Below are positions 8,678 to 17,379 of a stretch of DNA of 64,000 nucleotides, one piece after another. Origin of the DNA: Tardiphaga sp. P9-11 (lineage in GTDB: Bacteria > Pseudomonadota > Alphaproteobacteria > Rhizobiales > Xanthobacteraceae); NCBI RefSeq assembly GCF_008329525.1, contig NZ_NPKQ01000011.1, positions 62,001 to 126,000 on the forward strand, given 5' to 3'. Under the pieces are notes generated by a model. The model searched no databases. It was not told the DNA's origin and saw nothing but the letters and a program-made list of their open reading frames with translations. A program made the position numbers and the translations under genes. Numbering within the stretch: the first letter of the stretch is position 1; each line of letters begins with the position of its first letter.

Positions 8678-9739
8678 TCAATGCGCTCCTGCAGCAGGTG
8701 CTTTGCTGTGTCCCGAACCCGGGATCGCCATGTAACAGGCAGCCTGATGGCCGGTCACAGTGATTTCAGTCAATTTCGGCGTCGCCTCCCCGCACATCGC
8801 TTCGGCAAAGGGGCAGCGTGTGTGGAAACGGCAGCCGGACGGTGGATCGATCGGGTTCGGCGGATCGCCGGTGATCGGCGGCGTTTCCGTCCGCTTGTCG
8901 GGGTCGGACGACGGCATCGCGGCCAGCAACGCGCGCGTGTACGGATGCGCCGGCCCGTCCCAGACCTCGTCCACCGGACCGAGCTCGACAACCTCGCCGA
9001 GATACATCACCAGCACGCGGTCGGAGATATAGCGCACTACGTTGAGGTCGTGGCTGATGAACAGATAGGTCAGGCCAAATTCGCGCTTGAGATCGACCAG
9101 CAGGTTGAGCACCTGTGCCTCGACCGACTTGTCGAGCGCCGAGACAGCTTCGTCGAGAATGACGAGCCGCGGCGACAGCGCTAGCGCACGCGCGATGTTG
9201 ACGCGCTGACGCTGGCCGCCGGAGACTTCATGCGGATAGCGATTGGCGAAAGTCTCAGGTCGCAGGCCGACCTTGCCGAGCAACTCACGCGCCAGCAGCC
9301 GCGCGGCCTTGTCGGCCATGCCGTGGACCTTTGGTCCGAACGCGATCGATTCCTCGATGGTGAGGCGCGGATTGAGCGACGCATAGCTGTCCTGAAACAC
9401 CATCTGCATGCCGCGGCGCAGCTCGCGCAGCGAGAGCTCGCGTCCGACGGTACGGCCGTCATAGATGATGTCGCCGGAATTGCGCGGCATCAGATGCATC
9501 AGCAACCGCGCGGTCGTCGACTTGCCGCAACCGGACTCGCCGACGATGCCGACGGTCTCGCCCTTGGAAATCGTGAACGACACATCATCCACGGCGCGCA
9601 CGGTCTTGCTTGGCGCGAACAGTCCGCCGCGCACCGGAAAATGCTTGGTCAGGCTGACCACCTGCAACAGCGGCTGTGCAATACCGCCAATGTCTTCCAG
9701 CGGCTCCAGCTTGTCGATTTCTTCTACGGTATCACTCAT
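8678..9739 (-). CDS. Peptide/nickel-type ABC transporter ATPase, DppF-like
   Basis: A 353-residue nucleotide-binding subunit. It has Walker A GESGCGKS, Q-loop FQDSYASLNP, signature VSGGQRQR, Walker B LVILDEAVSALD and switch SHDLN. In Walker B the usual Glu-Pro pair reads Glu-Ala, common in DppF proteins. The C-terminal extension has the Cys cluster CRFHTRCPFAEAMC with a later Cys, as in the DppD-like partner. I use the ATG at 9739, 4 bases after the permease stop, in preference to the upstream GTG at 9766. It is followed after one base by the AtzG-like gene. Confidence 0.9.
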   Translation of the reverse strand: MSDTVEEIDKLEPLEDIGGIAQPLLQVVSLTKHFPVRGGLFAPSKTVRAVDDVSFTISKGETVGIVGESGCGKSTTARLLMHLMPRNSGDIIYDGRTVGRELSLRELRRGMQMVFQDSYASLNPRLTIEESIAFGPKVHGMADKAARLLARELLGKVGLRPETFANRYPHEVSGGQRQRVNIARALALSPRLVILDEAVSALDKSVEAQVLNLLVDLKREFGLTYLFISHDLNVVRYISDRVLVMYLGEVVELGPVDEVWDGPAHPYTRALLAAMPSSDPDKRTETPPITGDPPNPIDPPSGCRFHTRCPFAEAMCGEATPKLTEITVTGHQAACYMAIPGSGHSKAPAAGAH

Positions 9740-9743
9740 GCCA

Positions 9744-10631
9744 TCAGTTCCGGATATCCATGGCACTACGCATGCCGTCGCTCAAAAGATTGAAACAGAT
9801 CGACACTGCGAAGATCATTGCACCGGGGAGTGCTGCCACCCATGGATTGACGTAGATCGCCGTGCGCAGCGTGTTCAGCATCAGGCCCCATTCCGGCTCC
9901 GGTGGCTTGGTGCCGAGACCGAGAAACGACAGGCCTGCGGCAAGGATCATCGATACCGAGATCAGGCCCGTCGCATAGACGAAGATCGAGCCCAGCACAT
10001 TGCCGAGCATGTGCACGCGCATGATCGTGAAGGCGCTCGCGCCCGACGCACGCGCGGCTTCCACATAATCCATGTTGCGCACGCCCGTGGTGACGCTCTC
10101 GGCGACGCGCGTGATCTGCGGCACGAAGACGATCGTCAGCGACACAATCGAGTTCAGAATGCCCGCGCCCAGCGCGCCGGAAATTGCAATGGCCAGCAGG
10201 ACCGAGGGGAACGCATAGAACACGTCGACGGTGCGCATGATCGCGGTATTGAGCTTGCCGCCGACATAGCCCGCGACGAGTCCGAGCGACGTACCGATGA
10301 CGAAAGCGAGGATCACTGGCAGAATGCCGATCAGCAGCGACAGCCGCCCACCATAGATCAGGCGCGCGAGCATGTCGCGACCGAGTTCGTCTGTGCCGAG
10401 CGGATAATTGGGCGTGCCGATGGCGCGCAGGCGACGGATCATCGAGCCCTGATAGGGATCCGCAAGATGCAGATAGGGCGCGAAGATCGCGGCGAGGAAG
10501 ATCAGCAACAGGATGAACGCGCAGACCATCGCGACCTTGTCGCGCGCGATGCGGCGGCCCACCGTGGCCCAATAGCCGCGGGCCTTGCTGGCAGGAGCCA
10601 CCTGCAATGCAGTGTCGGTCATCACGGTCAT
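9744..10631 (-). CDS. Peptide/nickel-type ABC transporter permease, DppC-like
   Basis: A 295-residue inner-membrane permease. An N-terminal cytoplasmic segment and first transmembrane helix (about 38-58) are followed by the DppC-type loop HLADPYQGSMIRR and LGTDELGRDMLARL. The five-helix transport domain carries the EAA-like coupling motif EAARASGASAFTIMRVHMLGN. It pairs with the DppB-like permease encoded 19 bases upstream to form the channel. It is in the same minus-strand operon as the binding protein and both ATPases. Confidence 0.9.
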   Translation of the reverse strand: MTVMTDTALQVAPASKARGYWATVGRRIARDKVAMVCAFILLLIFLAAIFAPYLHLADPYQGSMIRRLRAIGTPNYPLGTDELGRDMLARLIYGGRLSLLIGILPVILAFVIGTSLGLVAGYVGGKLNTAIMRTVDVFYAFPSVLLAIAISGALGAGILNSIVSLTIVFVPQITRVAESVTTGVRNMDYVEAARASGASAFTIMRVHMLGNVLGSIFVYATGLISVSMILAAGLSFLGLGTKPPEPEWGLMLNTLRTAIYVNPWVAALPGAMIFAVSICFNLLSDGMRSAMDIRN

Positions 10632-10650
10632 GAGAGGATATCCAGCATGG

Positions 10651-11604
10651 TCAGCTCCGCTTGATGCGCGGATCGATCGACGCCTGCGCGATATCGACCA
10701 GAAGATTGAGGAACACGAAGAACAGCGCCAGCACGAGGATCGTGCCCTGCAGTAGCGGCAGGTCGCGCTGGAAGATCGCGGAGTTCAACAACAGCCCCGA
10801 ACCGGGCCATGAGAACACGGTCTCGATCAGGATCGAGCCGCCGAGCATGTAGCCGAGCTGCAGGCCCATCACGGCCAATGCGGTTGGCGCAGCGTTCTTG
10901 ATAACGTGACGGAACACCTTGGTTTCCTGCAGGCCCTTGGCACGCAGCGCCTCGACGAAATCCTGCGACAGGATGTCGCCAGTGAGTGCGCGCACCGTGC
11001 GCGTCACGATACCCATCGGAATGACCGATGTCGTGATCGCCGGCAGCACCAGATATTTGATGTGCTCCCAGTCCCAGGCCCATGAGCCCGAACCGCCCGG
11101 TCCGGCGCCGACCGCAGGGAGCCAGTTGAGCTGTACCGAGAAGATGATGACCAGCACCATGCCGAGCCAGTAATGCGGCACCGAGACGCCGGCGATGGCG
11201 ATCGAGGTCGCAACCTTGTCGACCCAGGTGTCGCGAAAGTAGCCGGCGATCAGGCCGAAAAACAAACCGAGCGTGAAGCCGATAGCGGCCGCTGCGACGG
11301 CCAGCGTGACGGTGTTGCCAACGGCTTTCAGGACTTCGGCCAACACCGGACGGCCCGTGGCGATGGAGCTGCCGAGATCACCATGTAGCGCGCGCCACAG
11401 CCACAAGCCGAACTGAACTGGCAGCGGACGATCGAAGCCGTAAGCGACGCGGAGCTGCTGCGCCAGTTCCTGCGACGCGTCAGCGGGAAGAATGGCAACG
11501 AGAGGATCGCCGGGTGTGATGTGTACCAGCAGGAAACACACCAGCGCCACGCTGAGGACGATGGGAATGACGTAGACAACACGTCGCGCGATGTAGACGA
11601 ACAC
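10651..11604 (-). CDS. Peptide/nickel-type ABC transporter permease, DppB-like
   Basis: A 317-residue inner-membrane permease of the DppB type. The N-terminal helix (about 9-30) is followed by VHITPGDPLVAILP. A middle stretch GDLGSSIATGRPV precedes the transport domain, whose coupling motif is EALRAKGLQETKVFRHVIKN. The C-terminal PRIKRS tail is the usual basic end of this family. It is the first permease gene after the binding-protein gene and is separated from it by 102 bases that hold a strong hairpin. Confidence 0.9.
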   Translation of the reverse strand: MFVYIARRVVYVIPIVLSVALVCFLLVHITPGDPLVAILPADASQELAQQLRVAYGFDRPLPVQFGLWLWRALHGDLGSSIATGRPVLAEVLKAVGNTVTLAVAAAAIGFTLGLFFGLIAGYFRDTWVDKVATSIAIAGVSVPHYWLGMVLVIIFSVQLNWLPAVGAGPGGSGSWAWDWEHIKYLVLPAITTSVIPMGIVTRTVRALTGDILSQDFVEALRAKGLQETKVFRHVIKNAAPTALAVMGLQLGYMLGGSILIETVFSWPGSGLLLNSAIFQRDLPLLQGTILVLALFFVFLNLLVDIAQASIDPRIKRS

Positions 11605-11645
11605 TGGTCACCTTCAGTTCTAGTTCAGAGAGCCGCCTCTGGCGA

Positions 11646-11679
11646 CTTCGCCCCTCTCCTGTGCAGGAGAGGGGCGAAG
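11646..11679 (-). terminator. Perfect 16-bp hairpin between binding-protein and permease genes
   Basis: CTTCGCCCCTCTCCTG and its exact complement are separated by two bases. No T-run follows on the minus strand, so this is not a standard intrinsic terminator. It sits just after the binding-protein stop codon (11707), inside the operon. There, hairpins commonly protect the upstream message from 3' exonucleases and let the binding protein outnumber the permease. Partial termination is the alternative. It may also be a copy of a dispersed palindromic repeat. Confidence 0.6.
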
Positions 11680-11706
11680 CATCGGCTTGACGTAATGACC
11701 GAGTTC

Positions 11707-13374
11707 TTACGGCGCGATTGACACCGGCGAGAAGTCGACAAACCAGCTCTTCGGCTGCACGAAGCCCTTGACCTTCGGGCTCAATGCACGCGGGCCGACG
11801 TCATGGGCCACGTAGAGGAAGGCTGCGTCATCGACCGAAGCGGCGTGCAATTCGGCCAGGGCTGCATCGCGTGCCGTCGCATCGAAGGTAGTGCGAGCCT
11901 TGGTCACCAGTTCATCGAACTTCGGATTGTTGATGAAACCCCAGTTGTTGGAGACCGGCGGCGCCATCGACGACTGCAGGAAGCGGACCAGCGCGAAGAA
12001 CGGATCCATCGCCGCGTAGGTGACGTTGGTGGCATCCGAACCGTTTGCGCTCGGATCCTTCACGCCACGGCGCCAGTTGGTGAACAGCGTGTTCCACTCG
12101 ATGACATCGAGCTTGACGTCGAAGTAGCACTCCGCCAGCGCCTGCTGCAGATATTCGTTCATCGGCAGCGGCAGCATCTGGCCGGAGCCCGATGCCGAGG
12201 TCTGCGTCTTCACGGTCAGCTTCTTGCTCGGGCCGTAACCGGCTTCCTTCATCAGCGCTTGTGCGGCCTTCAGATCATACTTGATCTCGAAGGTGGGCTT
12301 GCCGCGCCAGGGGTGGCCGGGCTCGAAGGTGCCGGTCGCCGGCACCATCAGGCCGGCGAGCAAACCGTCCTTCAAACCGTCGCGATCGATGCAGAGATTG
12401 GCGGCCTTGCGGACGCGGATGTCATTCCACGGCGAGCCTTCGACGCGCGAGAACTGCCACGGCCAGACATGCGGCTGCTCGTTCTTCTCGATCTTGAAGC
12501 CGCGCGCGGTGATTTCCTTGACGGCGTCGGGCGCAGGCGCCTCGACCCAGTCGACCTGCCCCGACAGCAGCGCTGCAGTACGGGCGTTGGCTTCCGGCAT
12601 CGGCAGCAACACCATCCTGTCGGTCTTCGGAACGCGGTCCTTGTTCCAGTAGGCGTCGTTCTTCACCAGTTCGAGACGCTCGCGCGGCGTGAACTTCAAC
12701 ATCTTCCACGGGCCGGTGCCGGAGGCTTCGCGGGCGAAGGCCGCCCATGCCGCCTGCGACTTGGCCTTGGCATCAGCGCCTTCGGCCTTGTCGAACAGCG
12801 CCTGCCACTTCGTCGGGCTCGCCATAAAGAGGTTGGTGAGATTGATCGGCAGGAAGGAGTCCGGCTCCTTCGTGGTCAGTTCGACGGTCATGTCGTCGAT
12901 CTTCTTCGCGGACACCAAAGTCGGCATGCGCGAGGCGGTCACACCGACCTGGCTGGCATCGAACTGGACTGCATCTTGTTTGAGCACCTTGTCCACATTC
13001 CAGACCACGGCATCCGCGTTGAAGGCCGAGCCATCGTGGAAAGTAACGCCTGGACGCAGCTTGAAGGTCCACTTCTTCTTGTCCGCGTCGTCCACCTTCC
13101 ATTCGGTCGAGAGTGCTGGGATGACAACACTCGCCTTGGTGGCGGACGAGAGATCCCAGCCGGTCAGGCCGTCATACATTGTGTTCCCGGTGAAACGATT
13201 ACCTTCAAACCCCTGATCGGGCTGGCCGAGCGTGCGTGGAATATCTGCAGCGGTCATGCCGATGCGCAGCACCGTTTCGGCGCGCGCCACCTGAGGCAGG
13301 GTCAGGGCCGTAGCGAGCGTCAGCAAGGTGATTGCTGCCGCGAGACGGCTCTTTGTCGGCTTTTCGATACGCAT
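11707..13374 (-). CDS. ABC transporter substrate-binding protein, family 5 (peptide/opine/nickel type)
   Basis: A 555-residue periplasmic binding protein with a signal peptide (cut after VARA, about residue 32). Family-5 hallmarks are the TEWKVDDADKKKWTFKLRPG segment, VTFHDGSAFNADAVVWNVDK, TGPWKMLKFTPRERLELVKN and a C-terminal domain ending in a tryptophan-containing region. It is the first gene of the importer operon, with GAGGGA upstream of its ATG. The protein encoded divergently at 13609 is a clear paralog. The substrate class (peptide, opine, glutathione, nickel chelate or amide) cannot be decided from sequence. The co-transcribed amidase makes an amide-bearing ligand attractive, but that is inference. 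Confidence 0.9.
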   Translation of the reverse strand: MRIEKPTKSRLAAAITLLTLATALTLPQVARAETVLRIGMTAADIPRTLGQPDQGFEGNRFTGNTMYDGLTGWDLSSATKASVVIPALSTEWKVDDADKKKWTFKLRPGVTFHDGSAFNADAVVWNVDKVLKQDAVQFDASQVGVTASRMPTLVSAKKIDDMTVELTTKEPDSFLPINLTNLFMASPTKWQALFDKAEGADAKAKSQAAWAAFAREASGTGPWKMLKFTPRERLELVKNDAYWNKDRVPKTDRMVLLPMPEANARTAALLSGQVDWVEAPAPDAVKEITARGFKIEKNEQPHVWPWQFSRVEGSPWNDIRVRKAANLCIDRDGLKDGLLAGLMVPATGTFEPGHPWRGKPTFEIKYDLKAAQALMKEAGYGPSKKLTVKTQTSASGSGQMLPLPMNEYLQQALAECYFDVKLDVIEWNTLFTNWRRGVKDPSANGSDATNVTYAAMDPFFALVRFLQSSMAPPVSNNWGFINNPKFDELVTKARTTFDATARDAALAELHAASVDDAAFLYVAHDVGPRALSPKVKGFVQPKSWFVDFSPVSIAP

Positions 13375-13608
13375 CGTAATCAGTCCCTCTTGGCTTTGGA
13401 TGACACGTTGGCTTCCGCCAGTGTTGGTTTGTTCTAAACTGGCTAATTCTTATGCAACGCTTGTGCCAAGGCCTGCAACCTTGCAGCGCAATGACTCAAA
13501 CTGCGGCACTGCAGCACACCAGCACACACCAACCGTTCGAAATGCCCAATCTGGCATCAGGATTGCAGGTATCTGGCGGACAATATCCCACCATACGGAG
13601 TCTGGTTT

Positions 13609-15207
13609 ATGCGCGTTCGAAGCTCGTTATTTGTTGCGGCCATCGCCGCCGCCATAGGTGCAGCCACGCCGGCGCAAGCCGAAACGGTGGTGCGCTATGG
13701 CATATCGATGGCGGACGTGCCGCTGACCACCGGTCAGCCCGATCGCGGCGCCGGCGGCTACCAGTTCACCGGCTACACGATCTACGACCCGCTCGTCGCC
13801 TGGGAGATGGATGTCGCCGATCGTCCGGGCAAACTCGTTCCCGGTCTCGCCACGGAATGGAAGGTCGACGACACCGACAAGACCAAGTGGCGCTTCACGT
13901 TGCGCAAGGGCGTCAAGTTTCATGACGGTAGCGACTTCAACGCCGACGCGGTGATCTGGAATCTCGACAAGGTGCTGAATGAGAAGGCGCCGCAGTTCGA
14001 CAAGCGCCAGAGCGCGCAGGTCAAGACCCGCCTGCCCTCGGTCGCCAGCTACGCCAAGATCGACGATGGCACTGTCGAGATCACCACCAAGACCGTCGAC
14101 TCCTTCTTCCCCTATCAGATGCTGTGGTTCCTGGTCTCCAGCCCGGCGCAGTATGAGAAGGTCGGCAAGGACTGGGACAAGTTCGCATCGCAGCCGTCGG
14201 GCACCGGCCCGTTCAAGCTAACCAAGCTCGTTCCGCGCGAACTCGCCGAACTCAGCAAGAATCCCGACTACTGGGACAAGAAGCGCATTCCGAAAGCCGA
14301 CAAGCTCGTGCTCGTCCCGATGCCGGAAGCACTGACCCGCACCAATGCGCTGCTCGCCGGTCAAGTCGATCTGATCGAAACCCCCGCTCCTGACGCTGTG
14401 CCGCAGCTCAAGGGCGCCGGCATGAAGATCGTCGACAACGTCACGCCGCATGTCTGGAATTATCATCTCAGCGTACTGCCGGGTTCGCCCTGGACCGACG
14501 TGCGGTTGCGCAAGGCCCTCAACCTCGCCATCGATCGCGATGCCGTCGTCGCGCTGATGAACGGCCTCGCCAAGCCCGCTATCGGCCAGGTCGACCCATC
14601 GAGCCCGTGGTTCGGCAAGCCGACCTTCAAGATCAAGTATGATCTCGCCGAAGCCAAGAGACTGGTGAAGGAAGCCGGCTACGGCCCGGACAAGCCGCTG
14701 AAGGCGACCTTCATCATCGCCAATGGCGGCACCGGCCAGATGCTGTCGCTGCCGATCAACGAATTCCTGCAGCAGAGCTTCAAGGAAATCGGCGTCGAGG
14801 TCGAGTTCAAGGTCGTCGAGCTCGAGGTTCTTTACACCGCATGGCGCAAGGGTGCGGCTGACGAGAGCATGAAGGGCATCACATCCAACAACATCGCTTA
14901 CGTCACCTCGGATCCCCTGTATGCCATCGTGCGCTTCTTCCACTCCGGCCAGATCGCACCGGTCGGCGTGAACTGGGGCGGCTACAAGAACCCGAAAGTC
15001 GATGCGCTGATCGACGAAGCCAAGAACACCTTCGATCCGAAGAAGCAGGACGAGTTGCTGGCCGAGGCTCACGCGCAGATCGTCGATGACGCAGTGCTAG
15101 TTTGGGTCGTCCACGACACCAACCCGCACGCGTTATCGCCGAAGGTGAAGAAGTTCGTGCAGGCCCAGCACTGGTTCCAGGACCTGACCACGATCGGTAT
15201 GGATTAA
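13609..15207 (+). CDS. ABC transporter substrate-binding protein, family 5, divergent paralog
   Basis: A 532-residue periplasmic binding protein with a signal peptide (cut after AQA, about residue 24). It shares long segments with the operon-encoded protein: TEWKVDD, GVKFHDGSDFNADAVIWNLDK, and PEALTRTNALLAGQVDLIETPAPDAV. No permease or ATPase follows it, so it most likely feeds the same DppBCDF-type channel, widening or tuning its ligand range. A GGAG ribosome binding site lies at 13596-13599. The 234-base gap to the divergent gene holds a CTGCAA-cc-TTGCAG dyad (13473-13486) and no clear promoter that I could assign. An intrinsic terminator follows. Confidence 0.9.
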   Translation: MRVRSSLFVAAIAAAIGAATPAQAETVVRYGISMADVPLTTGQPDRGAGGYQFTGYTIYDPLVAWEMDVADRPGKLVPGLATEWKVDDTDKTKWRFTLRKGVKFHDGSDFNADAVIWNLDKVLNEKAPQFDKRQSAQVKTRLPSVASYAKIDDGTVEITTKTVDSFFPYQMLWFLVSSPAQYEKVGKDWDKFASQPSGTGPFKLTKLVPRELAELSKNPDYWDKKRIPKADKLVLVPMPEALTRTNALLAGQVDLIETPAPDAVPQLKGAGMKIVDNVTPHVWNYHLSVLPGSPWTDVRLRKALNLAIDRDAVVALMNGLAKPAIGQVDPSSPWFGKPTFKIKYDLAEAKRLVKEAGYGPDKPLKATFIIANGGTGQMLSLPINEFLQQSFKEIGVEVEFKVVELEVLYTAWRKGAADESMKGITSNNIAYVTSDPLYAIVRFFHSGQIAPVGVNWGGYKNPKVDALIDEAKNTFDPKKQDELLAEAHAQIVDDAVLVWVVHDTNPHALSPKVKKFVQAQHWFQDLTTIGMD

Positions 15208-15235
15208 GCGCTTCGTCTGCGTGACGACGATTGAG

Positions 15236-15266
15236 AAAGCGCCGCCGGGCAACCGGCGGCGCTTTT
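15236..15266 (+). terminator. Rho-independent terminator after the second binding-protein gene
   Basis: A 13-bp stem (AAAGCGCCGCCGG / CCGGCGGCGCTTT) with a GCAA tetraloop is followed by a short T-run. It begins 29 bases after the stop codon at 15207. The opposite strand has only a weak T-run, so it mainly serves the plus-strand gene. Confidence 0.85.
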
Positions 15267-15300
15267 GCTTGTTATGCATGCGGCCGCCGAGCGCGGATAT

Positions 15301-16887
15301 CTACCGCAGCCTGACGATCACACCTTCATTGCCTGATAATTCCAGCGCGCCCGAAACATTCTCTCCATGGCGATCCAAGCCCGTCGCCAGCAATATCTCG
15401 CCGCCGCCCACATGCAATGACACCGGCTCTCCGCTGAGATTGAGGGCGATCAGGACCATTTGTCCGTCATAGACGCGCCGATAGGCGAGCACGTCGCCCG
15501 CAGCGTCCACGGGCTCATAGCTGCCGAACACCAGTTCAGGTATGCGCTTGCGCAGATCGATCAGCTTTACATAGAGGCTGAGGATCGAACGCGGATCGGT
15601 AGCGAGTGCCGCCGCATTCTGCCGCGGATAATCCGCGTCCAGCGGCAACCAGGGCTCGCCCGTGGTGAAGCCGGAATGTTCGGTGGCACCCCATTGCATC
15701 GGTGTGCGACAGCCATCGCGACCGACACCGATCCCGGGCACGTTCTTTTCGAACGGATCCTGAACCTGCTCCGGTGCAATAGGTACCTGCTTCATGCCGA
15801 TCTCGTCACCATAATACAGCGTCGGCGTCCCGCGCAGTGTCAGCAACAACATCGCCGCGACGCGCGCTTGAGCCATGCCAACCCGGCTGGCGACGCGCGG
15901 CCGATCGTGATTGCCGAGTACCCAATTGGGCCAAGCGCCGAGCGGCAGTGCTGCTTCATAGCGCGCGATCAACTCGCCGATGGCAAAGGCATTCCACGGC
16001 GCGGAGAGCAGTGCGAAATTGAACGGCAGATGAGCGCCCGACAGGTCCTTGCCGTAATAGGCAACCAGCCGGTCGACCGGGAGATAGACCTCGCCGATCA
16101 GCACGCGGTCATCGAACTCATCGACGACACGGCGCATCTCGGCGACTACGTCCAGCGTCTCCGGGCGATCGGTCGAATAGAGCGGCAGGAACGCCTCGTG
16201 TGGCGGGCGCCCGGCTGTGAAATTCGGATTTGTCGGGTTATCGCGAAATTCGGAATCCTTGATCAGATGCCAGATCACATCGACGCGAAAACCATCAACG
16301 CCCTTTCGCATCCAGAACCGCATCACTTCATGGATTGCTTCGCGGACGGCAGGATTGCGCCAGTTCAGGTCAGGCTGCCTGTCGAGAAAGGCATGGTAAT
16401 AATATTGCTGCGTGGTCTCATCATATTCCCACGAACTCCCGCCGAACTCGGACATCCAGTTCGTTGGTGCGCTGCCGTCGGGCTTCGGATCATGCCAGAT
16501 ATACCAATCGCGTTTGGGATCATCACGCGAGGAGCGACTCTCGACAAACCACGGATGCTGATCCGAGGTATGGTTCGGCACCAGATCGAGAATGATCTTC
16601 AGGCCGTGGCCATGGGCTGTAGCCACAAGCGCTTCGAAATCGGCCGATGTACCGAATATCGGATCAACACCGATATAGTCCGAGATGTCATAGCCGAAGT
16701 CGGCCATTGGTGACGGGAAGATCGGCGACAGCCAGATGGCGTCGACGCCGAGCTGCCGAAGGTAGGGGAGCCGGCCGACAATGCCCGCAAGGTCGCCGAC
16801 GCCGTCCCCGTCTGAATCCTGAAACGAGCGCGGGTAGATCTGATAAATGGTGCCGGCCTGCCACCAAACCGTCGCTGCAGTAGTCAT
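15301..16887 (-). CDS. GH13 alpha-glucosidase (oligo-1,6-glucosidase type)
   Basis: A 528-residue GH13 enzyme that hydrolyses or transfers alpha-glucosyl units. It has the (beta/alpha)8 barrel with region I DLVPNHTSDQH. Region II GFRVDVIWH holds the nucleophile Asp, region III LIGEVYL the acid/base Glu, and region IV VLGNHDRPR the third carboxylate. The sequence QIYPRSFQDSDGDGVGDLAGI at the N-terminus is typical of the oligo-1,6-glucosidase/sucrose-isomerase clade. The start at 16887 (MTTAATVWW) is preferred over the longer frame from 16926, which would overlap a terminator. No signal peptide is seen, so it acts in the cytoplasm. Maltose, isomaltose or trehalose-type substrates are possible. 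Confidence 0.88.
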   Translation of the reverse strand: MTTAATVWWQAGTIYQIYPRSFQDSDGDGVGDLAGIVGRLPYLRQLGVDAIWLSPIFPSPMADFGYDISDYIGVDPIFGTSADFEALVATAHGHGLKIILDLVPNHTSDQHPWFVESRSSRDDPKRDWYIWHDPKPDGSAPTNWMSEFGGSSWEYDETTQQYYYHAFLDRQPDLNWRNPAVREAIHEVMRFWMRKGVDGFRVDVIWHLIKDSEFRDNPTNPNFTAGRPPHEAFLPLYSTDRPETLDVVAEMRRVVDEFDDRVLIGEVYLPVDRLVAYYGKDLSGAHLPFNFALLSAPWNAFAIGELIARYEAALPLGAWPNWVLGNHDRPRVASRVGMAQARVAAMLLLTLRGTPTLYYGDEIGMKQVPIAPEQVQDPFEKNVPGIGVGRDGCRTPMQWGATEHSGFTTGEPWLPLDADYPRQNAAALATDPRSILSLYVKLIDLRKRIPELVFGSYEPVDAAGDVLAYRRVYDGQMVLIALNLSGEPVSLHVGGGEILLATGLDRHGENVSGALELSGNEGVIVRLR

Positions 16888-16927
16888 GGTCCTATCACTC
16901 AATGTTCTCTGGCTTCCATCACGCACG

Positions 16928-16955
16928 AAAAAACGGCCCTTCCGAGGAAGGGCCG
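16928..16955 (-). terminator. Rho-independent terminator of the small secreted-protein gene
   Basis: Read on the minus strand: a 10-bp GC-rich stem (CGGCCCTTCC / GGAAGGGCCG) followed by six T residues, starting 20 bases after the stop of the gene at 16975-17247. This is a textbook intrinsic terminator and separates that gene from the downstream glucosidase gene. Confidence 0.9.
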
Positions 16956-16974
16956 CCTCTCGTTCAGCGCAATA

Positions 16975-17247
16975 TTAGTAGCGTTCGATGACAGTACGAC
17001 GTTCGACGCCGCCATCATAATAGCCACGATCACGGTCGCGGCTGCGCTTGATGATCACGGTCTCGTTGCGGTCGCGGCGATCGCGGTAATAACCGCGGTC
17101 GTAATCATCGCGATAGCGGTCACGGCCGACAGCGCCGACCGTCACACCACCTGGGCCGACGCCCACGCCGATGTCCTGGGCCTTGGCTGGAATTGCGCTG
17201 CTGATGCCCGCCGCAGCAACGGCGATGATGGCAAGATGCTTGATCAT
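16975..17247 (-). CDS. Small secreted Arg/Asp/Tyr-rich protein of unknown function
   Basis: A 90-residue protein with a signal peptide (MIKHLAIIAVAAAGISSAIPAKA). The mature part is low-complexity and charged: GVGVGPGGVTVG followed by repeats of Arg-Asp-Arg and Tyr-Tyr (DRGYYRDRRDRN, RDRDRGYYDGG). The start at 17247 has GGAGAA eight bases upstream, while the longer frame from 17283 lacks a site. Similar short exported proteins are common in Bradyrhizobium-like bacteria without assigned function. It has its own terminator and is probably monocistronic. Confidence 0.7.
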   Translation of the reverse strand: MIKHLAIIAVAAAGISSAIPAKAQDIGVGVGPGGVTVGAVGRDRYRDDYDRGYYRDRRDRNETVIIKRSRDRDRGYYDGGVERRTVIERY

Positions 17248-17379
17248 GACGTGCTTCTCCGTCTGTGAACGATGGAGTAGCAATCCCGCGTCACAGGGTT
17301 AGTTCCGAGAAGATAACAAAACGATCATGTGTAACGCGCGCAAAAGCCCGGAACCAATCGAGGTTTCGCCGACCGTGAG

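Noticed and set aside
11803-13437. A 544-codon plus-strand open frame over the first binding-protein gene
   Set aside because: It is antisense to a clearly recognisable family-5 binding protein with signal peptide and conserved segments. Its translation is Arg/His/Gln-rich, the usual look of a GC-rich antisense frame.
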